Source: Paenibacillus agilis
GTDB lineage: Bacteria; Bacillota; Bacilli; Paenibacillales; Paenibacillaceae
DNA length: 64,000 nt
Reading direction: 5' to 3'
NCBI RefSeq assembly: GCF_007786455.1
Contig: NZ_VNJK01000001.1
Span: 3,620,673-3,684,672, forward strand
The notes under the pieces: generated by a model
Database searches by the model: none
What the model was told of the DNA's origin: nothing
What the model saw: the letters and a program-made list of their open reading frames with translations, nothing else
Shown here: one piece after another, positions 16,816 through 24,500 of the stretch
Layout of the letters: each line of letters begins with the position of its first letter
Numbering within the stretch: position 1 is the first letter of the stretch
Translations under genes and position numbers: made by a program

Positions 16816-18186
16816 CTAAGTAGCACTAGGTGCTTTTTTAACCACATGCTCTGATGTGAGCAGTGTTTGCTCCTGCTTATTCGCTTCATATGCAAATGAT
16901 TTTCCATATCTTGAAAGTAACGTGTGACGCGACATAATAATCAGCTTGGGAACAAGCTGCTCCGTATGGTTACGGACTCGGTTACTCCCAGAAGGATGAA
17001 TAATACGCATAATAAGCCGCAAATAATGCTTACTTGCCCATGCGAATATACTTTTCGGTAAATCTTTAACCACAAATCCAAACTGCTCAGGGCCTCTATT
17101 AATCATACTGACCCCGTAGAGCGCTTTGAACTCTGCATTCACCTCTGGGTGGGATTGAACGTAATCTGCCAACTCCGGCAACGTGCGCTCTACATCTCGT
17201 ATCATGTGAATAGCGATTTGCATCATATTACGGGAACGCGTTCCGATCTCATACAATCTGCGATTATCAAAATGAATTTCCAGCACTTTATCATCTTGCT
17301 TCAGAACCGTTCCATCATCCATCGTAACTGGATCTCCATGATAAGGACGCATTCTAAAGTGGAAAATTGGTTGCTCTGGATTCGTTGTTTTCATACCGAA
17401 CAGAATGTGGAACACTCGCTCATAGCCAAGCCATGATTTCACGACTATACGCTTTAACCAAGATGGATTACGAACTTTATTAGCATCTGTAGCACGCATC
17501 AATTCATCTACGCGTACACAGCGCAAATCTTTCTGCTTCGCATCCTGAAGGAACCGCTCTAACGCAATCAGCATATTTGCTGGTGCATCCGCGTCTGCTC
17601 CAAGTGTTAAGCCGCAATCATGCAGCAGGAGCACTTCTCCACCGCGGCAGCATTTGGACATACGCTTGTATAAGCGCTCTGCTCCAACCTTTTTACGCCA
17701 ATCATTGAACATGGCCGACCAAAGTATAATTTGGATGTGACCTAGGTTGTTGAAATCAAATAAGTTTACAATTCCCCATGGAGGACGATAATAAATGGGG
17801 CGTTTTCCTGTTATCGACTCGATAATGTTAGATGTCTTTTCTATATGCTGTCTTACTGTTTTGGGACGCATAAACCAGTTTGTCTTATGAACATAATTGT
17901 GAATGCCTATGAGGTGACCTTCTTCATGCATGCGCTTTAACAGCTCTGGGCATTTCTCAGCTTGAATACCTAGAACGAAAAAAGTAGCCTTGGCATTATA
18001 TGTTTTCAGTAAATCAAGAAGTTGAACGGTATATTCAGGATGAGGCCCATCATCGAACGTTAAAGCAAGATCTCTCTCTGATTTCCCTTTCTTGAACACT
18101 CTAAATCCAAAAAAACGACTGATGACACCTGGAATAAATGCGTAAAACGTTAGGATATAAAAAGACCACAATAATATGACTTCCAT
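16816..18186 (-). CDS. Polysaccharide deacetylase with C-terminal YkoP-like domain
   Basis: Carbohydrate esterase 4 (NodB) protein, 456 residues. An N-terminal hydrophobic helix (ILLWSFYILTFYAFIPG) suggests membrane anchoring. NodB motifs follow in order: LTFDDGPHP (metal Asp), GIHNYVH (H-x3-H metal ligands), RPPWG, FNDW and LLLHDCG, so the enzyme looks active on N-acetylated glycans such as peptidoglycan or chitin-type polymers. The last 200 residues (from about FRMRPYHGDP, DDGTVLKQDDKVLEIHF) resemble B. subtilis YkoP, a domain of unknown function; that assignment is from memory. The gene is transcribed alone and ends at a terminator. Confidence 0.88.
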   Translation of the reverse strand: MEVILLWSFYILTFYAFIPGVISRFFGFRVFKKGKSERDLALTFDDGPHPEYTVQLLDLLKTYNAKATFFVLGIQAEKCPELLKRMHEEGHLIGIHNYVHKTNWFMRPKTVRQHIEKTSNIIESITGKRPIYYRPPWGIVNLFDFNNLGHIQIILWSAMFNDWRKKVGAERLYKRMSKCCRGGEVLLLHDCGLTLGADADAPANMLIALERFLQDAKQKDLRCVRVDELMRATDANKVRNPSWLKRIVVKSWLGYERVFHILFGMKTTNPEQPIFHFRMRPYHGDPVTMDDGTVLKQDDKVLEIHFDNRRLYEIGTRSRNMMQIAIHMIRDVERTLPELADYVQSHPEVNAEFKALYGVSMINRGPEQFGFVVKDLPKSIFAWASKHYLRLIMRIIHPSGSNRVRNHTEQLVPKLIIMSRHTLLSRYGKSFAYEANKQEQTLLTSEHVVKKAPSAT

Positions 18187-18375
18187 ATTCGTGCTTCCCC
18201 GTTTCTACATGTCATTATGGCTTCCATTCATTGTATCATATCAGCTAAAAAAATAGGCAGATGATTTCATTTTCGTGTAGAATGAGAACATAGAATCATA
18301 ACAGCAAGGCCTGTTCTTAGATGGGACTGTAAGCAATATTTCAAGCAAGTCATTAAGGAGGAGACCAATCCAGCC

Positions 18376-19551
18376 ATGTTGGCATTTTATCGTAAATATT
18401 GGAAGACCGTTTTTGATATTGCCCTAGTAGTTCTAACTGTCTATTTAATTATGTTTGCATTCAGTCAATTATACGCGATTGCAGCACCAATATTTTTAGC
18501 GCTTATTATTTTCTGGATCATCGAGCCGCTTGCTCGAAAATTAGCACGCAGAGGAATACCGAAATCTATTGCCTCCGCTTTATCTGTCATGTTGTTCGTG
18601 CTTGTCATTCTTGGTTCACTTATTGGAGCAGGAATTATATTTACTCAGCAGGTTGGCGACATCGTCAGCTCCATACCGACTCATCAAGAGGCTATAGTCA
18701 AACAAATCGCTGGGATTTCGGAATTTTTGCAGGATAAATATAAGGATCTTCCTGGTGATGTCGCAACAAAAATGAATACGTATTTCCAAGACTTTGCTTC
18801 CAAAGCAGCAAAATGGATGACGAGCTTCCTAAATTGGCTTGTTACCCACGTGGCTTCCTTCTCTACATTTGTGATGAACTTTGGAATCGCCGTCGTTCTT
18901 GCCTATTTCCTAAGTACCGAAATTGAATCTTGGAGAAAAATTACGCAAGATAAAACACCTAGAACGTTCAAAAAAGCATTTGTGTTCCTTAAAGAAAATG
19001 TATTTCGCGGTATCGGAGCTTATCTCAAAGCCCAACTCAAACTTATATCGATTACATTTACACTCGTTTTCATTTCATTAACATTACTCGATGTAGGGCA
19101 CGCATTCACTATTGCCTTGTTATCCGCATTATTTGATATTTTGCCTTTACTAGGTGTACCTGTCATCTTCGTTCCTTGGATTATTTATATGTTCATTGTT
19201 GGCAATACGACAATGGCAATATGGCTAACTGTGGTGCTCGTTGTTACGATGGCTACACGACAGTTCCTTGAACCAAAAATTACGGGAAATACACTCGGTG
19301 TATCTGCATTCACAATGCTATCGTTTATGATTGTATCGTTGTCTCTATTTGGTATTGCTGGGTTAATCCTGGCGCCGATTCTACTCATCTTGCTCAAAGC
19401 TCTATATGATCAAGGATACTTCCAACGATGGATTCGCATGCCTGTCGATGAATTCGATTCGAATCCTCTCGTTCCTAACGTAGAGCCTAGTGCCGAATCG
19501 AGCACTCCAAGTCATACAAATGCAACTGCAGATGAGCATTATAAAGCATAA
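18376..19551 (+). CDS. AI-2E family transporter (PerM/YtvI type)
   Basis: Integral membrane protein of 391 residues with about eight helices in the order seen in the AI-2E exporter family: two N-terminal helices (IALVVLTVYLIMFAFSQLYA), a third near residue 75, a long soluble amphipathic loop (about 90-150), then the C-terminal helices with DILPLLGVPVIFVPW and FLEPKITGNTLGVS, the conserved PxxxG signature region. AAGGAGGAG lies 12 bases before the ATG. Members of the family include autoinducer exporters but also Na+/H+ antiporters and unassigned permeases, so the substrate is open. A second family member lies at 37659-38729. Confidence 0.88.
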   Translation: MLAFYRKYWKTVFDIALVVLTVYLIMFAFSQLYAIAAPIFLALIIFWIIEPLARKLARRGIPKSIASALSVMLFVLVILGSLIGAGIIFTQQVGDIVSSIPTHQEAIVKQIAGISEFLQDKYKDLPGDVATKMNTYFQDFASKAAKWMTSFLNWLVTHVASFSTFVMNFGIAVVLAYFLSTEIESWRKITQDKTPRTFKKAFVFLKENVFRGIGAYLKAQLKLISITFTLVFISLTLLDVGHAFTIALLSALFDILPLLGVPVIFVPWIIYMFIVGNTTMAIWLTVVLVVTMATRQFLEPKITGNTLGVSAFTMLSFMIVSLSLFGIAGLILAPILLILLKALYDQGYFQRWIRMPVDEFDSNPLVPNVEPSAESSTPSHTNATADEHYKA

Positions 19552-19640
19552 GGAATAAGATTGCTGCCGTAGGTTGAATAACAGTAATAAAGTGATAAGT
19601 AGTTTGTTTAGCATCGCTTTTACCATCGTATAACTAAAAA

Positions 19641-19665
19641 GAACCACACAGGTGTGTGGTTCAAG
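19641..19665 (-). terminator. Terminator of the 19719-20240 gene
   Basis: Ten-bp perfect stem GAACCACACA / TGTGTGGTTC with a two-base loop. On the minus strand it is followed by TTTTTAG. Confidence 0.75.
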
Positions 19666-19671
19666 TATCGT

Positions 19672-19710
19672 GAACCCCTGTATTATAGAAAATACAGGGG
19701 TTCTTTATGT
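19672..19710 (+). terminator. Terminator of the AI-2E transporter gene
   Basis: Thirteen-bp perfect stem GAACCCCTGTATT / AATACAGGGGTTC, followed on the plus strand by TTTATGTTTATG. Confidence 0.75.
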
Positions 19711-19718
19711 TTATGCAA

Positions 19719-20240
19719 TTACAGGGACTTGGCAGCTGCCATAACTTCTGTAAGTGTTCCTGCCGTATGGATTAATTCATTATTTTTCATAAAACTATGC
19801 TTGATGACCGCATCATCAATGACTGTCTCGAACTGTCCTCCTAAGGATTCAGACTTAGAATTCAAAAAGATCGTGTACTCCTCAACAAGAACTTGATTAT
19901 TGGGCTTAAAAGTAATAAATATATCTTCCTCGCCTTCTCTCGACCCCACCCGATAGATGCTATCGAATCCCGGCTTCAATGTAAAGTTGAAATCACCGTT
20001 ATGAAGTGTTGCAGTTACATCTTTCGGGGCGGTGAAATACACCTTTTTGGTCACCCCATCATTTATAACCTTGATGTTATTTTTAAAAAGTGCTTTACCC
20101 ACGATAGGTTTCTCCGTCCACTCGAACGGTTCAAGCGGCTTACTTTGACTACCTTTTACGTTCATGATGCTAAATGCAATGATAGCAATTACAACCATAA
20201 TAAGTGCTGTTGCTGCTGATAATTTTACTTTTCTAGTCAT
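19719..20240 (-). CDS. Membrane-anchored protein of unknown function
   Basis: Not recognised. The 173-residue product starts MTRKVKLSAATALIMVVIAI, an N-terminal hydrophobic segment that acts as an uncleaved anchor or signal peptide. The remaining ~140 residues look like a beta-rich extracytoplasmic domain (TPKDVTATLHNGDFNFTLK-type strands) without cysteines. The start is the ATG 12 bases after AAGGAG; an upstream in-frame start would add 19 residues without a better site. It is monocistronic, bounded by the SEDS gene end and a terminator. No function is proposed. Confidence 0.7.
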   Translation of the reverse strand: MTRKVKLSAATALIMVVIAIIAFSIMNVKGSQSKPLEPFEWTEKPIVGKALFKNNIKVINDGVTKKVYFTAPKDVTATLHNGDFNFTLKPGFDSIYRVGSREGEEDIFITFKPNNQVLVEEYTIFLNSKSESLGGQFETVIDDAVIKHSFMKNNELIHTAGTLTEVMAAAKSL

Positions 20241-20352
20241 ACTATATGTTCGCTCCTTACACCTTCCATACAAGCTCATACATAACAGAATCAGCATATT
20301 CGGAAATTGAAATGCGCTATAATTTGTGACATCTGTTCAATCAACTATTTAT

Positions 20353-21744
20353 CTATTCAATCGACCCTGACAGTTGACGATGACTATACATATCTTTTCT
20401 CCGATATGCGCTTAGCATAAGCCCGACCACAGCAAAATCAAAGATGACAGTCAATGAGCTCCAATTCATTAATGGCAATTGAGGTGCACCTTCTGGAAAT
20501 ATGTTTAGACACATCAATATATTCCATACATATTGCAAAACTAGCACTGTGGTCAACCCAATAACTAACCCTCTAGCATATCCATCCTTAAGCATGATCC
20601 CCATACGCAATACTCTTTTTATAAAAAATAGTACGAATAGAATGGAAATAATACCAAACACCCAACCAAGGCTGTGGACTGCATAAGTAAATTGAAACTC
20701 GATATTATGAGGATACATCATTGTATTGATATCATTTAATCCAAATCCTTGACCCCACATCCCGGCTGATTCAAGCAATCGGAATGAACGTTCACTGATG
20801 GAACCAGCACCTCGATTTAAACCGTCTGTAAAGTAATATAAATTGTGTTGTAACATACCTTGTATCCCTATCCAATGGGAACCTTTTGGTGTACTTCCAA
20901 TATATAAGATTAGTCCCATTAACAACGCCCCAGACAAGCTAACAGAAAGAAGCAGTTTTCTATATCCTGCTATCAACAACAGAACAACCAATCCTATACA
21001 GTAGCTAAAGAAAGTGATCAATGAAGCGTAGTGAGAGTACACAATTATAGGCAATAAGATGCTTACTATCATCTTTACATTCGTAGAACGAATCTCCATT
21101 CCTTTAACCTGCATATCATGCCTCTTTAACTGAAAAATACCAGCAAAAGAAATAAGGAATAAGTACGGCGATAAATAAAATAATTGAGCGTAAATCCTGT
21201 TGAAATCGTTCATTTGAGACTCAGTTGTGGCATAATCCGGCGCTATATATCCCAAATATAGACTAATAAGATGAGCCACGACCAATAAGGCTAATGTTAT
21301 AACATATAGCTGCCACGAGAAACGCAGTAACTTTCGATAATCGGCAAAATATACCGCGATCATAACAGAGATTCCTATGAATCCGTATAGTAAGTCTTCT
21401 TTAATTGGAAAGTCTACGGATAGATTTAAAAGGATAATCAGTGCGATACCGACCATACCTGCTACCAGTGCAATAACGCTCCATTCCGGCTTAGGCTTAT
21501 GTGCAGTATGTAGGCCTTTACCTACTTCCTCAGGACTACCCATCTGCTTGAGAACGTCCGATACGGTTTCTTCTAGAGATGTGTTATCATGGTATTTTCG
21601 TTCTTCTGCTAAATCTTCCAGATGACCTAATAATTCATTTCGTATGTCTTCATGCATAGCTTTTGCCTTCACTTGTCCACACACACGATCTAAATACTGA
21701 ACGATATCTGGATGCTCAGCAAAGCCCTTAACTCCGCCATTCAT
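20353..21744 (-). CDS. SEDS (FtsW/RodA/SpoVE)-family protein with N-terminal permease-prefix domain
   Basis: A 463-residue fusion. Residues 14-80 form a helical module (YLDRVCGQVKAKAMHEDIRN...MGSPEEVGKGLH) of the 'permease prefix'/HAAS/DUF1700-like type, usually found next to PadR regulators. Residues 88-450 are about ten transmembrane helices of the SEDS fold, the peptidoglycan glycosyltransferase family. Landmarks are WGQGFGLND (330-338), PHNIEFQFTYAVHSLG (345-360) and PQLPLMNWSSL (421-431), corresponding to the HTDFIF and LPFxSYGGSS regions. At the position of the expected catalytic Asp there is Glu 349, by hand alignment. Start ATG is four bases into the PadR stop (ATGA) after GGGGAGGG. 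Role in envelope synthesis is inferred. Confidence 0.85.
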   Translation of the reverse strand: MNGGVKGFAEHPDIVQYLDRVCGQVKAKAMHEDIRNELLGHLEDLAEERKYHDNTSLEETVSDVLKQMGSPEEVGKGLHTAHKPKPEWSVIALVAGMVGIALIILLNLSVDFPIKEDLLYGFIGISVMIAVYFADYRKLLRFSWQLYVITLALLVVAHLISLYLGYIAPDYATTESQMNDFNRIYAQLFYLSPYLFLISFAGIFQLKRHDMQVKGMEIRSTNVKMIVSILLPIIVYSHYASLITFFSYCIGLVVLLLIAGYRKLLLSVSLSGALLMGLILYIGSTPKGSHWIGIQGMLQHNLYYFTDGLNRGAGSISERSFRLLESAGMWGQGFGLNDINTMMYPHNIEFQFTYAVHSLGWVFGIISILFVLFFIKRVLRMGIMLKDGYARGLVIGLTTVLVLQYVWNILMCLNIFPEGAPQLPLMNWSSLTVIFDFAVVGLMLSAYRRKDMYSHRQLSGSIE

Positions 21745-22073
21745 AAACTGCCCTCCCCAATTACACGGTCGACCGTCGAACGGAACAGCTTCCACTCCTG
21801 CTTCTTATCGACAAGTTGTAATCGTCCTTCCTCTGTTAACTTGTAGTACTTGCGCTTGCGCCCGCCCTCTTCACTCCAATAAGACTCCACTAATCGGTCA
21901 ACCTCAAGCGTATGTAAAATAGGATACAACGTACCTTCCTTAAACGTGAAGACTCCCTCTGAACGCAGTTCGATCTCCTTCGTCATTTCATACCCATACA
22001 TGTCCTTACGATTAAGCAAGGTCATTATAAGAATGACCGTACTCCCTTTCATTAGCTCTTTCTTAATTTTCAT
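21741..22073 (-). CDS. PadR-family transcriptional regulator
   Basis: A 110-residue winged-helix regulator. The sequence KKELMKGSTVILIMTLLNRK, then MYGYEMTKEIE, then the wing FKEGTLYPILHTLEVDRLVESYW and GGRKRKYYKLTEEGR is the standard PadR-s1 pattern. PadR repressors often control membrane proteins encoded next door, and here the stop overlaps the SEDS gene start by four bases, indicating translational coupling and probable autoregulation of the pair. The start is taken at the ATG after GGAGGGATATAGG; an upstream in-frame ATG would add 17 poorly conserved residues. Confidence 0.93.
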   Translation of the reverse strand: MKIKKELMKGSTVILIMTLLNRKDMYGYEMTKEIELRSEGVFTFKEGTLYPILHTLEVDRLVESYWSEEGGRKRKYYKLTEEGRLQLVDKKQEWKLFRSTVDRVIGEGSL

Positions 22074-22333
22074 CCTATATCCCTCCATATGCATCGAGTT
22101 TCTATACATCGAAAATCTATACATCGGTTTTCTAGGTATTAATATATGCTAAAACTACTTTTTAGGCAAGCTATTTATATCTTCCAGTATATGGTTTAAT
22201 GAAATTGCTCCATTTTGCAATCACTCTAGTTACATCCAGATACTGACTCGTGGTCATTATGGCAGCCCTTTAAATCAAGTCAATTTCCAACTCTCATGCT
22301 AGGATAACATCGAAACTATGCAGCATCTCAAAG

Positions 22334-22358
22334 AGGCGTACCCTTTAAGGATACGCCT
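22334..22358 (-). terminator. Probable terminator after the penicillin-binding protein gene
   Basis: Seven-bp stem AGGCGTA / TACGCCT with a short loop, adjoining the stop codon. On the minus strand only CTTTG follows, so the T-tract is weak. Confidence 0.5.
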
Positions 22359-24221
22359 TTATTTCTGATTTACCGATTCATAAGCAGCCAGTAAATCCAT
22401 CACTTCACCAAATACAGAAGTCGCAATATGTGGTTGTGAGGCTTTACTGATTTCATTTTCGGACACAACCGCTACCGCATATCGAGGTTTATGAATCGGG
22501 CCGTAACCGACAAACCAACTATGCAGCTTGTTCGTTCCATATGCTTCGCTTTGAGCTGTACCGCTCTTCCCCGCCAGCTTCCACATACGGTTAAGCAGTT
22601 GCTGACCTGTTCCATCTTCAACAGTTCCTCTCATCCATTGCTGTAACAACCTCGTCGTTCTAGGCAGCAACATTTGCTCACCTTTAGCTTCAGCCTTAAA
22701 TTCCATTATTGTATGACCTCTGGCATCTGTTGCTTTTGCAACAAGACGAGGATGACCTGTTCGACCATGCTGAAGCAGGGTAACGATTGCATTCGCTGCA
22801 GCAAGTGGAGTAACTCTCACATCACGCTGCCCGATAGCACTTTGCGCTCGTACACCACCATCTATAGTTGCAGCTCCAGTACGCTGTTCATCACCATTTG
22901 TATAACTGAATACACGCCCTTCCTGCTCCTGTGGAGCATGCGCAAGTGCTTTATGGCCTAGCCCATCCGAAGATATTAACCCTGCCTTGCCTGTAAAGCC
23001 AAGCTTGTCAGCATATTGCTGAATCTGTACAGCGCTGAGCCGTTCCCCTAATTGAGCAAATACGACATTACATGACTGTTCAAAAGCCTGCTCTAATGTT
23101 AATTCGCCATGCCCTTCTTTGTGCCAACAAGATAAACCATAACGCCCATATTGTCCTGTACATAGAAACTTCTCTTTTGGAGATACCTTGCCCGTTTCAA
23201 TCGCAGCAGCTGCGGTAACAAGCTTAAACACGGAACCTGGGGGCAGCGCAGTTACCGCCTGATTGTTCCAATCCGTGTGCTCCGGTTCAATATGCTGTGG
23301 ATCGTATCGTGGCAAAGAGACCATCGCTACAATATCACGCGCTTGCACATCCAATACAACGACCGCTCCACGATGAATTCCTTTTTCACGCATAATCCCA
23401 TCGATTGCAGTATGAAGCTTCATATCAGCTGTCGTATGCAGCATTAGCGGATAATACGGATTATGCGGACGGCTCAGCCTAACATCAAGCCCTTTCAATG
23501 GGGTTTGCAAAGCATCCGTATAATGTACATAGGTGTGTGCACCAATACTTTTCAATAACGGTTGAAATGACTGTTCCAATCCAGCGGCCCCAGTTCTCAT
23601 TGTTTCAGTACTATTTACTGACTTTACATGCTCATCCGAAGTCAGCAGGCTCGTGTAACCGATCCAATGAGGAGTCGCCGTTCGATATGGATAAGGCTCC
23701 GCATAAGGGAGAATTCGAACACCATTCCATTTTTGCAGCTGTACATCTTTTATCTGTGAGGAACTCAATAACAATGGTGTTTCCACCTTGTTTGAATCAC
23801 TGCCTACCTTGTTCGGATTGCTAACACTTGCAATAAACGGCTCCTTTGCCTGTGTCCATTGTTCAACAAGCTTCTCTTCCTTCATATTCAACCAAACAGA
23901 TATGGTTCGGATTGCTTTACGATCAAGTGATTGACGATTAACAGGAAAGAGCACTAACACATCTTCATGTTTCCCTGTCAACATCCGACCTTTGCTGTCT
24001 ACAATTCGACCACGACCATCATCCAGTGCGATGCCTTTTTCCCGTTGAACGATAGAACGACTCACAACAGATCGTTCACGACTATCCATCTTCCCCCCTA
24101 TTAACTGGAGGTAGGCTAATCGTACTCCATACAACAACAAGATACAGCTAAGTACCAGTCCCGTTATTTGAATACGGCTCCATCTTTCCCTGTGCAGCTG
24201 ACTTTCCGTTTGCTTTTTCAT
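22359..24221 (-). CDS. pbpI: Class B penicillin-binding protein (PbpI/PBP2-like transpeptidase)
   Basis: Membrane-anchored D,D-transpeptidase that cross-links peptidoglycan. N-terminal transmembrane helix (ITGLVLSCILLLYGVRLAYLQ, residues 19-40), a dimerisation region with DDGRGRIVDSKGRMLTG, then the penicillin-binding domain with the catalytic SVFK (Ser 330, Lys 333), SCN (383-385) and KSGTAQS (552-558). At 621 residues it is near the B. subtilis PbpI size (about 584), and PbpI also lies beside the yrrN-yrrO genes, which supports the symbol. The start is uncertain: the chosen ATG has a weak ribosome site, and an in-frame TTG 27 codons upstream is possible. Confidence 0.9.
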   Translation of the reverse strand: MKKQTESQLHRERWSRIQITGLVLSCILLLYGVRLAYLQLIGGKMDSRERSVVSRSIVQREKGIALDDGRGRIVDSKGRMLTGKHEDVLVLFPVNRQSLDRKAIRTISVWLNMKEEKLVEQWTQAKEPFIASVSNPNKVGSDSNKVETPLLLSSSQIKDVQLQKWNGVRILPYAEPYPYRTATPHWIGYTSLLTSDEHVKSVNSTETMRTGAAGLEQSFQPLLKSIGAHTYVHYTDALQTPLKGLDVRLSRPHNPYYPLMLHTTADMKLHTAIDGIMREKGIHRGAVVVLDVQARDIVAMVSLPRYDPQHIEPEHTDWNNQAVTALPPGSVFKLVTAAAAIETGKVSPKEKFLCTGQYGRYGLSCWHKEGHGELTLEQAFEQSCNVVFAQLGERLSAVQIQQYADKLGFTGKAGLISSDGLGHKALAHAPQEQEGRVFSYTNGDEQRTGAATIDGGVRAQSAIGQRDVRVTPLAAANAIVTLLQHGRTGHPRLVAKATDARGHTIMEFKAEAKGEQMLLPRTTRLLQQWMRGTVEDGTGQQLLNRMWKLAGKSGTAQSEAYGTNKLHSWFVGYGPIHKPRYAVAVVSENEISKASQPHIATSVFGEVMDLLAAYESVNQK

Positions 24222-24410
24222 ACGACCATCTGATCCATTTTTTTCACCCTTATAATGCAGGTTAAATAATATGGGTTCAATCCCATTATTCCAATCAAGC
24301 AACTACCGGCTTATTTATTCACTAGTAACTAGTATTTCTTACTAAAATACTTCTCAAACAGCCCGGCTTCATCCTTGCTGCCTATTTTCGTTACTTCACG
24401 ACACTCCCAT

Positions 24411-24460
24411 CAAAAAGAGACTGCCCATCTGCCATTTCTCAATGACTTTGGACAGTCTCT
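24411..24460 (-). terminator. Terminator after the chemoreceptor gene
   Basis: Stem AGAGACTGTCCA / TGGGCAGTCTCT with one G-T pair and a long loop, followed on the minus strand by TTTTTG. Confidence 0.7.
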
Positions 24461-24500
24461 ATAAGTTCGATTCATTCAAATCGGTACAAAGTGTAGCATG

